Below, in pieces: positions 45,810 to 52,931 of a DNA stretch of 64,000 bases. The position numbers and the translations under genes are program-made. This DNA is from Sphaerisporangium krabiense (GTDB lineage Bacteria; Actinomycetota; Actinomycetes; Streptosporangiales; Streptosporangiaceae), in the NCBI RefSeq assembly GCF_014200435.1, contig NZ_JACHBR010000001.1, forward strand, positions 3,627,501-3,691,500, written 5' to 3'. Every line of letters begins with the position of its first letter. The first letter of the stretch is position 1. The notes below the pieces were generated by a model. That model was not told where the DNA came from, did not search any database, and saw nothing but the letters and a program-made list of their open reading frames with translations.

Positions 45810-46239
45810 CCCCCGGCGCCCTGGCCGGGGCGCCGGGCGGCACGTCGAACACCCGCCACTCCAGGAGCGTTTCCAGCAGTCCGGAGGTGAGCGGCAGCCC
45901 CGTCAGCTCGTCGCGCCGGAACCAGCCGGCCTCGGCGGCGTCGTCCCCCGCCAGCACCGGGAGGGCGGCGTGGCGGGGCACGGCGAAGTAGTCGAAGATC
46001 TCGTACGTCACCCCGCCCGGCCCGGGCCGCTCGACGGACCCGGCCGGCCCGCCCGTCGTGACCGGCAGCCCGGTCTCCTCCATCAGCTCGCGCTCCAGCG
46101 CCTCGGCGTCGGACTCGCCCGGCTCGACCCGGCCGCCGGGCAGGGACCACAGCCCTTCGTCCGGCGGGCGCCCGCGCCGCACCAGCAGGAGGCGGCCCGC
46201 CTCGTCGAGCACGACGCCGCCCACGCACCTCACGCGCAT
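45799..46239 (-). CDS. Nudix hydrolase (MutT-like)
   Basis: This 146-residue protein has the Nudix box W-S-L-P-G-G-R-V-E-P-G-E-S followed by ELMEETGLP. Members of this size clean up oxidised or unusual nucleotides. The 3' end overlaps the convergent propeller gene by 11 bp. The ATG ending at 46239 has no Shine-Dalgarno but a TAATCT -10-like element 6 nt upstream, implying leaderless expression. It is divergent to the DUF6758 gene. Confidence 0.87.
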   Translation of the reverse strand: MRVRCVGGVVLDEAGRLLLVRRGRPPDEGLWSLPGGRVEPGESDAEALERELMEETGLPVTTGGPAGSVERPGPGGVTYEIFDYFAVPRHAALPVLAGDDAAEAGWFRRDELTGLPLTSGLLETLLEWRVFDVPPGAPARAPGVSG

Positions 46240-46245
46240 ACGCCA

Positions 46246-46251
46246 AGATTA
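46246..46251 (-). promoter_or_regulatory. -10 element of a leaderless Nudix transcript
   Basis: On the minus strand TAATCT lies 6 nt before the ATG at 46239, with no Shine-Dalgarno. Confidence 0.45.
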
Positions 46252-46311
46252 CGCCGGGATAACGGGAATGCCCTTGACTTTGGCGCGCGGTCGGAAGCAC
46301 GGTGGATAATT

Positions 46312-46959
46312 GTGAGAGCCGAGCCCACCTGCCCGAGGTGTTTCGGCACGCTGCGCCCACCGAGCGCGTGGTCGAGCGCATGGCGTTGCGGCGTGCACGG
46401 CGCCGTCCTGCCCTACCAGCCGAGACGTCCGTCGAACGAGTCGCTCGACGTGGTCAGGAAGGACTCGCGGGTCCCCTTCTGGCTGCCCTGGCCGCTGCCC
46501 GCGGGCTGGCTCGTGACCGGCTTCGGCGCCGCGGGGGACGACCGCAGCGGCACCCGTGCCGGCGTGGTGGCCGTCTCCGGGCCGTCGGTCACCCACGGCC
46601 CCGCCGATCTGCTCATCGTCGCCGAGGAACCCGGGCTGGGCCTCGGCGCCGCCTTCGCCGGCCTGGACGGCCCCGACCCCGGGCCGGGCTTCGACGCGGG
46701 GCCGCCGAACGCCAAGGCCGACGCCCTCGGCCATCCGACGGCGCTGTGGTGGGTGCAGGGCCTGTCCGACCGCGCGGTGTACGTGGGCGAGGCGATGGGC
46801 GACTGGTTGTGGGTCATCGGCTGGCCCGCCGAGGCCGGGTGCCTGGTCGCGCTGGCCGACCTCGCGCTGCGCGATCTGCGGGAGCACGACCAGGAGCTGG
46901 ATCTTCCGTTCGGGGCGTTCTCGCCGCGCCTCGGGCCCTTGGGCGGGGAGGAGCCGTGA
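46312..46959 (+). CDS. DUF6758 zinc-ribbon-like protein
   Basis: This 215-residue actinobacterial protein has an N-terminal C-P-R-C and a later C-G-V-H, suggesting a zinc ribbon, followed by PWPLPAGWLVTGFGAAGDDR and a beta-rich domain with A-D-L-L-I-V-A-E-E-P-G-L-G-L-G. The pattern fits the DUF6758 family; its function is unknown. GTG 46312 is chosen because the zinc motif begins there; the larger open frame from 45970 overlaps the divergent Nudix gene and is not coding. It is followed at 85 bp by the MBL-fold gene and may share its operon. Confidence 0.7.
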   Translation: MRAEPTCPRCFGTLRPPSAWSSAWRCGVHGAVLPYQPRRPSNESLDVVRKDSRVPFWLPWPLPAGWLVTGFGAAGDDRSGTRAGVVAVSGPSVTHGPADLLIVAEEPGLGLGAAFAGLDGPDPGPGFDAGPPNAKADALGHPTALWWVQGLSDRAVYVGEAMGDWLWVIGWPAEAGCLVALADLALRDLREHDQELDLPFGAFSPRLGPLGGEEP

Positions 46960-47044
46960 CCCCGGCGCCGATCTTCGCGGATGGTTCGAACCCGGCCCGG
47001 TTTACGTCTCCTGACGGGTTCATCTGTTCGGTAAGGTCGTGGCC

Positions 47045-47764
47045 GTGACAGCGCGTATCGAGCGAGTGGTGACCGAGGGAGTCGTATCCGTCGACGACTC
47101 CGAATACAAGGTCGAGAACAACACCTGGATCGTGGGCGACGACGACGAGGTCATCGTCATCGACCCCGCGCGCGACGCGGAGACGATCCTCGAAACCGTG
47201 GGCGAGCGCGAGGTCCTCGCCGTGATCTGCACCCACGGCCTCCCCGACCACGTCGGCGGCGCCATCGAGGTGGCGGCCCGCGACGAGGCCGTCGTCGCCC
47301 TGAACCGCAAGGACCGCCGGCTCTGGCGCGAGACGTGGCAGGAGACCTACCCCGACATCGACATGGAGGACGAGGGCATCTTCGGCGTCGCCGGCGTCGA
47401 GCTGGAGGTCATCGCCACCCCCGGGATCACCCAGGGCGGCGTCTCCCTCTACGTCGAGGAGCTCGGGGTCGTCTTCACCGGCAAGACGCTGCTGGCGGAC
47501 GGTCCGGGCAAGGTCGCCGGCGAGTACCCCGCGCTGGCCGACCAGCTCACCGCGATCGGCGAGCGCCTGTTCACGCTCCCCGGCGACACCCGCGTCCTGC
47601 CCGCCCACGGCGAGGAGACCACCATCGCCGACCAGGAGCAGCACTTCGACGCGTGGCTCGCCGGGTCGCTGACCCGGGACGGCTCGGCCGAGGACGAGCA
47701 GGACGGCCCGCTCGTCGACGGCACCCGGGTGTCGGGCATCAAGCTCAACCTCGACGAGGACTGA
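47045..47764 (+). CDS. metallo-beta-lactamase-fold protein with degenerate metal site
   Basis: This protein of about 239 residues has the MBL fold order intact, but T-H-G-L-P-D-H stands where active members have HxHxDH, T-P-G-I-T where TPGH is usual, and F-T-G-K-T where a bridging Asp (GDT) is usual. The final A-H-G histidine remains. So two histidines and the bridging aspartate are lost: the first metal site is destroyed and half of the second is kept. Hydrolase activity of the usual kind is unlikely; it may be a binding or regulatory paralogue. Start: GTG 47039 or 47045; the latter lies 7 nt after a TAAGGT -10-like element. Confidence 0.82.
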   Translation: MTARIERVVTEGVVSVDDSEYKVENNTWIVGDDDEVIVIDPARDAETILETVGEREVLAVICTHGLPDHVGGAIEVAARDEAVVALNRKDRRLWRETWQETYPDIDMEDEGIFGVAGVELEVIATPGITQGGVSLYVEELGVVFTGKTLLADGPGKVAGEYPALADQLTAIGERLFTLPGDTRVLPAHGEETTIADQEQHFDAWLAGSLTRDGSAEDEQDGPLVDGTRVSGIKLNLDED

Positions 47765-47773
47765 CCCGCCGTC

Positions 47774-48640
47774 GTGGGGCAACTCCCTCTCGAAGGCATG
47801 CCCAGGCGGCTCTACACGTGTACGCCGTCTCGCCTGAACACCTGGCTGGACTGCCCGAGGCGTTACCGCTTCACGTACCTGGACCGCCCGGCCCCGCGCA
47901 AGGGCCCGCCGTGGGCGCACAACAGCGTGGGCGCCTCGGTGCACAACGCGCTGGCCGGGTGGTGGCGCGAGCCGTACAACCGCAGGACCCCGGCGATGGC
48001 GGCGATCCTCCTCACCGAGGGGTGGATCACCGAGGGGTTCCGCGACCAGGAGCAGTCGACGGTCTGGCGCGACCGGGCGCGGGCGATGGTGATGGGCTAC
48101 ACCAGCACGCTGGACCCGTCGCAGGAGCCGGTCGGGGTCGAGCGCACCGTCGCCACCCGCACCTCGGTCATCGCGGTCTCCGGGCGCGTGGACCGCATCG
48201 ACAGGCGCGGCGACGAGCTGGTGATCGTCGACTACAAGACCGGCAGGCGCCCCCTCGCCGAGGACGACGCCCGCTCGTCGCTCGCGCTGGCGATCTACGC
48301 GGTGGCGTCCTCGCGGGTCATGCGGCGCGCCTGCCACGCGGTGGAGCTGCACCACCTGCCGACCGGGTCGATCGTGCGGTGGGAGCACACCGACGACTCC
48401 CTGGCCCGCCATCTGGACCGCGCGGAGGACATCGCCCGGGAGGCCTCGGAGGCCGACGAGCGCTACCGCGACGGGCGGGCCGAGGCCGGCGGCGCGCCGG
48501 TCCCCGCGGAGGTGGACGAGAGCTTCCCGGCGCGGCCGGGGCCGATGTGCTCGTGGTGCGACTACCGCGGGCACTGTCCCGAGGGCCAGGCCGCGGGCGC
48601 GGCACGCCGGCCGTGGGACGGCCTGGGCGACCCTGACTGA
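47774..48640 (+). CDS. RecB-family PD-(D/E)XK nuclease with Fe-S cysteines
   Basis: This 288-residue protein is like the nuclease domain of RecB/AddB. It has S-G-R-V-D-R-I-D and V-I-V-D-Y-K-T-G with the catalytic Asp and Lys, plus four cysteines expected to bind a 4Fe-4S cluster (one in C-P-R-R-Y-R-F, three in CSWCDYRGHC). It probably trims DNA or RNA ends in repair; there is no helicase domain, so it works alone or with a partner elsewhere. It starts 10 bp after the MBL-fold gene and ends at a strong hairpin terminator. Confidence 0.85.
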   Translation: MGQLPLEGMPRRLYTCTPSRLNTWLDCPRRYRFTYLDRPAPRKGPPWAHNSVGASVHNALAGWWREPYNRRTPAMAAILLTEGWITEGFRDQEQSTVWRDRARAMVMGYTSTLDPSQEPVGVERTVATRTSVIAVSGRVDRIDRRGDELVIVDYKTGRRPLAEDDARSSLALAIYAVASSRVMRRACHAVELHHLPTGSIVRWEHTDDSLARHLDRAEDIAREASEADERYRDGRAEAGGAPVPAEVDESFPARPGPMCSWCDYRGHCPEGQAAGAARRPWDGLGDPD

Positions 48641-48669
48641 CCCTCCCCCGGCGGGCCGCCGGGGGAGGG
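48641..48669. terminator. terminator after the RecB-like gene
   Basis: A 13-bp perfect stem (48641-48653 and 48657-48669) with a GGC loop is followed by G-TTT. It begins at the base after the stop codon. Confidence 0.85.
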
Positions 48670-48783
48670 GTTTGCCTGGCCAGAGCCGGGAAATACATCC
48701 GATGTAAAGCGGAACCTATTTCTATAGCATTCGCAAATCCCCCCAAATGCTACGTGCAGCTCCGATGTTTTTCGGATCAAGTC

Positions 48784-48815
48784 ATTGACACCTGTCGGTT
48801 CGGACGTTCATAACG
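48784..48815 (+). promoter_or_regulatory. sigma70-like promoter of the pqq operon
   Basis: TTGACA (48785-48790) is followed, after 18 nt, by CATAAC (48809-48814). The consensus -35 is a perfect match, unusually good for this genome. Transcription would start about 35 bp upstream of pqqA. The bases 48670-48780 are AT-rich and hold no other clear element. Confidence 0.65.
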
Positions 48816-48855
48816 TGTGTGTAAACCTTTCCGCACGGAAGGCAGGTGCAGGCTC

Positions 48856-49011
48856 ATGGCGGAGCCCAAGGATCAGCAGAGCAGGCGACAGCCGCCGAGG
48901 ACGCATGGCAAGCGGCTGAAGGCCAGGGGCGAGGAAAGGACCTGGCACAAGCCGGACTACCAGATCGTCGAGGCGTCGATGGAGATGTCCGCCTACTTCC
49001 TGACCAGGTGA
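48856..49011 (+). CDS. pqqA: PQQ precursor peptide PqqA
   Basis: This 51-residue peptide ends in T-W-H-K-P-D-Y-Q-I-V-E and E-M-S-A-Y-F-L-T-R. PqqA donates a Glu and Tyr spaced by three residues (E-x-x-x-Y), which are cross-linked by PqqE to build pyrroloquinoline quinone; the pair is seen here as E-M-S-A-Y. The N-terminal 28 residues are basic and unlike the short classical PqqA (about 23 residues), so this is a long form. The ATG at 48856 lies downstream of a strong promoter and 26 bp before pqqB. It is easily missed because it is short. Confidence 0.88.
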   Translation: MAEPKDQQSRRQPPRTHGKRLKARGEERTWHKPDYQIVEASMEMSAYFLTR

Positions 49012-49036
49012 CCGCCCGCCGCTTGCGAGGTACGCG

Positions 49037-49918
49037 ATGCGCGTGCAGCTTCTCGGTACCGCCGCGGGCGGCGGCGTCCCTCAGTGGAACTGCGCGTGTC
49101 CCGGGTGTGCCGGGGCACGCGCCCACCCGGACCGCCGCCGGCGGCACGCGTCCCTGGCCGTCGAGACCGGCGGGGGCCGCGTCTACATCGTCAACGCCAC
49201 CCCCGACATCGGCGACCAGATCGAGGCGTACGAGGCCCTGCTCCCGGGACCCGAGCCCCGGCACACGCCGGTCGCCGGGCTGATCCTCACCGACGCCGAG
49301 CTCGACCACACGCTCGGCGTCGCCCGCCTGCGCGAGGCGGGCAAGCTGGAGATCTGGTCCACGCCCGTGGTCCGCGAGGCCCTGACCGAGCGCCTCATGC
49401 TCGGCGAGGTGCTCGCCCCGTACACCGGGCTGAGCTGGCACGACCTCCCCGTCTCCGCGAGCGCCCCGCTCGCCGGCGGCGTCGAGGCCGGCGCCGTGCC
49501 GATCTCGCCCAAGCGCCCCCGGTACGCCGCGGGCCCGCCGGACGGGCAGCCGTGGGTGATCGCCCTGCGGCTCTCCGACCGCGACACCGGCGCCACCCTG
49601 ATCTACGCGCCCGCGATGGGCGCCTGGGCTCCCGGCCTGGAGGCCGCGATGGCCGCCGCCGACTGCGTGATCGCCGACGGCACCTTCTGGGACGACGAGG
49701 AGCCCCGCCGGACCGGGATATCCCGCAAGACGGCCATCGAGATGGGCCACCTGCCGATCGAGGCGACCGCGGAACGGCTGTCGCGGCTGCCCGGCCGGGT
49801 GCTCTACACCCATCTCAACAACACCAACCCGCTCGTCGACCCGGAGGCCCCGCAGCACCGCGTGCTCGCGGACCTCGGGGTCGAGGTGGCGGCGGAAGGA
49901 ACGGTGATAGAGCTGTGA
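49037..49918 (+). CDS. pqqB: PqqB
   Basis: This 293-residue metallo-beta-lactamase-fold protein has the PqqB N-terminal LLGTAAGGGVPQWNC(A)C and cysteines C-P-G-C. PqqB is thought to hydroxylate the tyrosine-derived part of the precursor or help in PQQ release. The ATG at 49037 follows pqqA by 25 bp with a GAGG upstream. Its stop overlaps pqqC. The typical family length is about 300. Confidence 0.92.
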   Translation: MRVQLLGTAAGGGVPQWNCACPGCAGARAHPDRRRRHASLAVETGGGRVYIVNATPDIGDQIEAYEALLPGPEPRHTPVAGLILTDAELDHTLGVARLREAGKLEIWSTPVVREALTERLMLGEVLAPYTGLSWHDLPVSASAPLAGGVEAGAVPISPKRPRYAAGPPDGQPWVIALRLSDRDTGATLIYAPAMGAWAPGLEAAMAAADCVIADGTFWDDEEPRRTGISRKTAIEMGHLPIEATAERLSRLPGRVLYTHLNNTNPLVDPEAPQHRVLADLGVEVAAEGTVIEL

Positions 49919-50607
49919 ACTCGCGGCCCTGGACGGCGGCGGAGTTCGAGGCGCGCCTGCGCGCGGTCCCCGAACATGCCTACCACGACCGGCACCCGTT
50001 CAACGTGCGCATGCACGAGGGCACGCTGACCCCCGAGCAGATCCGCGGCTGGATACTCAACCGGTTCCACTACCAGCGGCACATCCCGATCAAGGACGCC
50101 TACGTGCTGGCCAAGCTGGACACCCCCGAGCTGCGCCGCATGTGGGTGCGCCGCATCCACGACCACGACGGCAGGCGCCCCGGCGAGGGCGGCATCGAAC
50201 GCTGGCTGCGCCTCGGCGAGGCCGCGGGGCTCGACCGCAAGGAGCTGCTGTCCGGCGAGGGGGTCCTGCCCGGCGTCCGGCTCGCGGTCGAGGGGTACGT
50301 CAACCTGTGCCGCCTCGGCTCGCCGATCGAGGCCGTCGCCGCGTCGCTGACCGAGCTGTCCGCGCCGGGCCTGATGCGCACCCGCATCGACGCCTTCGAG
50401 CGCCACTACACCTGGATCAGCCCCGACGGGCTCCGGTACTTCCAGAACCGGATCTTCCAGGGCGGCCAGGACTCGGGGGAGGCGCTGACGCTGGTCCTGC
50501 AGTGGGCGCGGGACCGCACCGACCAGGAGAAGGCCGTCGCCGCGCTCGCCTACAAGTGCGACGTGCTGTGGTCGCTGCTGGACGCGGTGGACCGGGAGTA
50601 CCGGTGA
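49915..50607 (+). CDS. pqqC: PqqC, cofactor-free oxidase of the last PQQ step
   Basis: This 230-residue helical protein has H-E-G-x-L-T-P-E-Q-I-R-G-W, NRFHYQRHIP, and conserved R-R-I-H-D-H-D-G and H-Y-T-W-I. PqqC closes the ring and oxidises the intermediate to PQQ using O2, without metal or cofactor. The GTG overlaps the pqqB stop (GTGA). The in-frame open frame starting at 49084 is a pqqB shadow and is not part of the protein. Confidence 0.92.
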   Translation: MNSRPWTAAEFEARLRAVPEHAYHDRHPFNVRMHEGTLTPEQIRGWILNRFHYQRHIPIKDAYVLAKLDTPELRRMWVRRIHDHDGRRPGEGGIERWLRLGEAAGLDRKELLSGEGVLPGVRLAVEGYVNLCRLGSPIEAVAASLTELSAPGLMRTRIDAFERHYTWISPDGLRYFQNRIFQGGQDSGEALTLVLQWARDRTDQEKAVAALAYKCDVLWSLLDAVDREYR

Positions 50608-50867
50608 GCGGCGACTGGCGTCCCGCGCTCGCCTCGTCGATCATGCTCAGGCACGACGCGGTGCGGGACGCCGACCTGCTGGTGATGCCCGAGCGGATCG
50701 TCGTGCTGAACGGCCAGGCCGCCTCGGTGGTCCGGCTGTGCGACGGCACCCGGACGGTCGCCGACATCGTCGCCGAGCTGGGCGCCGGCTTCCCCCCGGA
50801 GGCACCGGTCGGCAGGGACGTCGGCGAGTTCCTCGACCGGGTGCGCGCCGAGGGCTGGCTGCGGTGA
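50604..50867 (+). CDS. pqqD: PqqD, peptide chaperone
   Basis: This 87-residue RRE-domain protein has an L-A-S-S-I-M-L-R-H-D start, V-V-L-N-G-Q-A-A-S-V-V-R-L-C-D-G-T-R-T-V and an ending helix G-E-F-L-D-R-V-R-A-E-G-W-L. PqqD binds the PqqA peptide and delivers it to PqqE. The GTG overlaps the pqqC stop (GTGA), and its stop overlaps pqqE the same way. Confidence 0.9.
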   Translation: MSGDWRPALASSIMLRHDAVRDADLLVMPERIVVLNGQAASVVRLCDGTRTVADIVAELGAGFPPEAPVGRDVGEFLDRVRAEGWLR

Positions 50868-51949
50868 CGGTCCCGCCGCCGTGGGCGATGCTGGCCGAGC
50901 TCACCCACGCCTGCCCGTTGCACTGCCCGTACTGCTCCAACCCCGTGGAGCTGATCGGCCGCGCCCGCGAACTGGACACCGCCGGGTGGACGCGGGTCAT
51001 GGCCGAGGCCGGGGCGCTCGGCATCGTGCACGCCCACCTGTCCGGCGGGGAACCGCTGCTGCGCCGCGACCTGGAGCAGATCGTCGCCGCGGCCGAGGCC
51101 GCCGGCGTCTACACCCAGCTCGTGACCAGCGGCGTCGGCCTCGACGGCACCCGGCTGGCCGAGCTGGCCGGGGCGGGACTGCGCAGCGTCCAGCTCTCGG
51201 TGCAGGACGCGACCGCCGAGACCTCCGATCATCTGGCCGGCGCGCGGTCCTTCGCCGTCAAGCGGCGGGCCGCCGCCCTGGTGCGGGAGGCCGGGCTGCC
51301 GTTCGGGCTCAACGTCGTGCTGCACCGGCACAACCTGGACTCCCTCGACGAGATCATCGCGCTCGCCGTGGAGTGGGGCGCCGACCGGGTCGAGCTGGCC
51401 AACACCCAGTTCTACGGCTGGGCACTGCGCAACCGCGACGCGCTGCTCCCCACCCGCGACCAGCTCCGGCGGGCCGAGCGGACGCTGGACGCCTGGCGGG
51501 CCCGCCTGTCCGGGCCGCCCGAGCTGGTCTGGGTGGTGCCCGACTACTTCGAGGGCGTGCCCAAGCCGTGCATGGGCGGCTGGGGCGCGGTCTCGCTCAC
51601 GGTCGCCCCGGACGGCTCCGTGCTGCCGTGTCCGGGCGCCTACACCCTCCCCGGGCTGACGTTCCCGAACGTGCGCGAGCACGGCCTGCGGTGGATCTGG
51701 GAGGAGTCCGGCGCCTTCCACGCCTACCGGGGCACCGCCTGGATGGGCCACCCCTGCGCCGGCTGCCCGCGCAGGGAGGACGACTTCGGCGGCTGCCGCT
51801 GCCAGGCCTACGCGATCACCGGCGACGCCGCCCGCACCGACCCCGCCTGCGCCCTCTCCCCGGACCACCACCTGATCCGCCGTCTCACCGACGGCGACCC
51901 GCCGGACCCCCGGACCCCGCTGGTCTACCGCCGCCCGCGGCGCGCGTGA
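50864..51949 (+). CDS. pqqE: PqqE, radical SAM peptide cyclase
   Basis: This 361-residue protein has a radical SAM CxxxCxxC motif (C-P-L-H-C-P-Y-C) near the N-terminus, S-G-G-E-P, and a C-terminal SPASM domain with several cysteines (KPCMGG, LPCPG, C-A-G-C, G-G-C-R-C) for auxiliary Fe-S clusters. It forms the Glu-Tyr carbon-carbon cross-link in PqqA. The GTG overlaps the pqqD stop (GTGA). It ends the operon and converges with an alpha/beta hydrolase, with only 12 bp between. Confidence 0.93.
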   Translation: MTVPPPWAMLAELTHACPLHCPYCSNPVELIGRARELDTAGWTRVMAEAGALGIVHAHLSGGEPLLRRDLEQIVAAAEAAGVYTQLVTSGVGLDGTRLAELAGAGLRSVQLSVQDATAETSDHLAGARSFAVKRRAAALVREAGLPFGLNVVLHRHNLDSLDEIIALAVEWGADRVELANTQFYGWALRNRDALLPTRDQLRRAERTLDAWRARLSGPPELVWVVPDYFEGVPKPCMGGWGAVSLTVAPDGSVLPCPGAYTLPGLTFPNVREHGLRWIWEESGAFHAYRGTAWMGHPCAGCPRREDDFGGCRCQAYAITGDAARTDPACALSPDHHLIRRLTDGDPPDPRTPLVYRRPRRA

Positions 51950-51961
51950 CCCGGGAGCGGC

Positions 51962-52840
51962 TCAGCCGGTGTGCAGGAGCCGGTGCTCGGCGGTGTTCCA
52001 GAAGCGCGTGAGGGCGTGGGCGGTCGTCTCGGGGGCCTCGACGGCCGGGGAGTGCATCGCGCCCGGCACGACCACGCACTCCGCGCACAGGCGCTTGGCC
52101 ATCTCGGCCTGCAGGGCGGGCGGCCAGCCGTCGTCGTGCTCGCCGTACAGGACGAGCGTGGCGACGTCCAGCTCGCACAGGTCGTCCAGGCGGTCGTGGG
52201 CGGCGAGCACCTCCTCGGCCATGGCGACCAGGCCGGTGAGCGAGTTGGCGAACAGGCGCCGCCGCAGGAACGCCACGATCTCGTCGGGGACGCCGGCCGC
52301 GAGGGCCTCGGGCTCCAGGCGGCTCGCCCAGATCTCTTCGAGGCCGACCTCGGGCAGCGTGCGGAGCATCAGCCGGGCCGTCTTCTCGCGGGTGCCGGTG
52401 ATGCCCGCCGGGCCCGAGCTCATCAGCGTGTGGGAGGCGGGCTTCATGACGCCGCCGATCACGGCCTCCCGGGTGACCAGCCCGCCGAAGGAGTGGCCGA
52501 GCAGGTGGACGGGCTCCCCGGCGCCCACGACGTCGGCGACGGCGTCGATGTCCTCGCCGAGCGCCTCACAGGAGTAGGCGGCGGGGTCGTCCGGCCCCTT
52601 GGTCTCGTACTGGCCGCGCATGTCGATCGCGACGACGCGCCGCCCGGCCTGGGCGAGCGTCTCCAGGATCGCGATGAAGTCCTCCTTGCTGCCCGAGTAC
52701 CCGGGGACCAGCAGGGCGGGCCAGCGTTCCGGAACGCCACGGACGGGCAGGGCCTCCAGCGCCGCGAAGGAGCCCACAGAGGTCTCGACGCGCTGCGGGC
52801 TGACCCCCGGCGGGAGGGCCAGGAAACGTGGCGTACTCAC
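51962..52840 (-). CDS. alpha/beta hydrolase
   Basis: This 292-residue protein has the nucleophile G-H-S-F-G-G, an acidic H-D-D and a final H-S in GAMHSP, forming a plausible triad; the oxyanion region is P-G-Y-S-G-S-K. The family is large and the substrate cannot be told. It is convergent to pqqE and is preceded on its own strand by a hairpin after the helicase gene. It may be unrelated to PQQ. Confidence 0.83.
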   Translation of the reverse strand: MSTPRFLALPPGVSPQRVETSVGSFAALEALPVRGVPERWPALLVPGYSGSKEDFIAILETLAQAGRRVVAIDMRGQYETKGPDDPAAYSCEALGEDIDAVADVVGAGEPVHLLGHSFGGLVTREAVIGGVMKPASHTLMSSGPAGITGTREKTARLMLRTLPEVGLEEIWASRLEPEALAAGVPDEIVAFLRRRLFANSLTGLVAMAEEVLAAHDRLDDLCELDVATLVLYGEHDDGWPPALQAEMAKRLCAECVVVPGAMHSPAVEAPETTAHALTRFWNTAEHRLLHTG

Positions 52841-52865
52841 GTGGCACCACGATACTGAGGAGCCG

Positions 52866-52899
52866 GACCGGCGACACCGCCGAACGGTGTACGCCGGTC
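52866..52899 (-). terminator. terminator after the DEAD-box helicase
   Basis: The arms GACCGGCG-ACACCG (52866-52879) and CGGTGT-CGCCGGTC (52885-52899, with a single A bulge) form a 14-bp stem with a 5-nt loop. It lies between the helicase stop (52932) and the hydrolase start (52840). Confidence 0.75.
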
Positions 52900-52931
52900 A
52901 CGTGGATCACTTCGCACTGGTGCCGCCCCGG

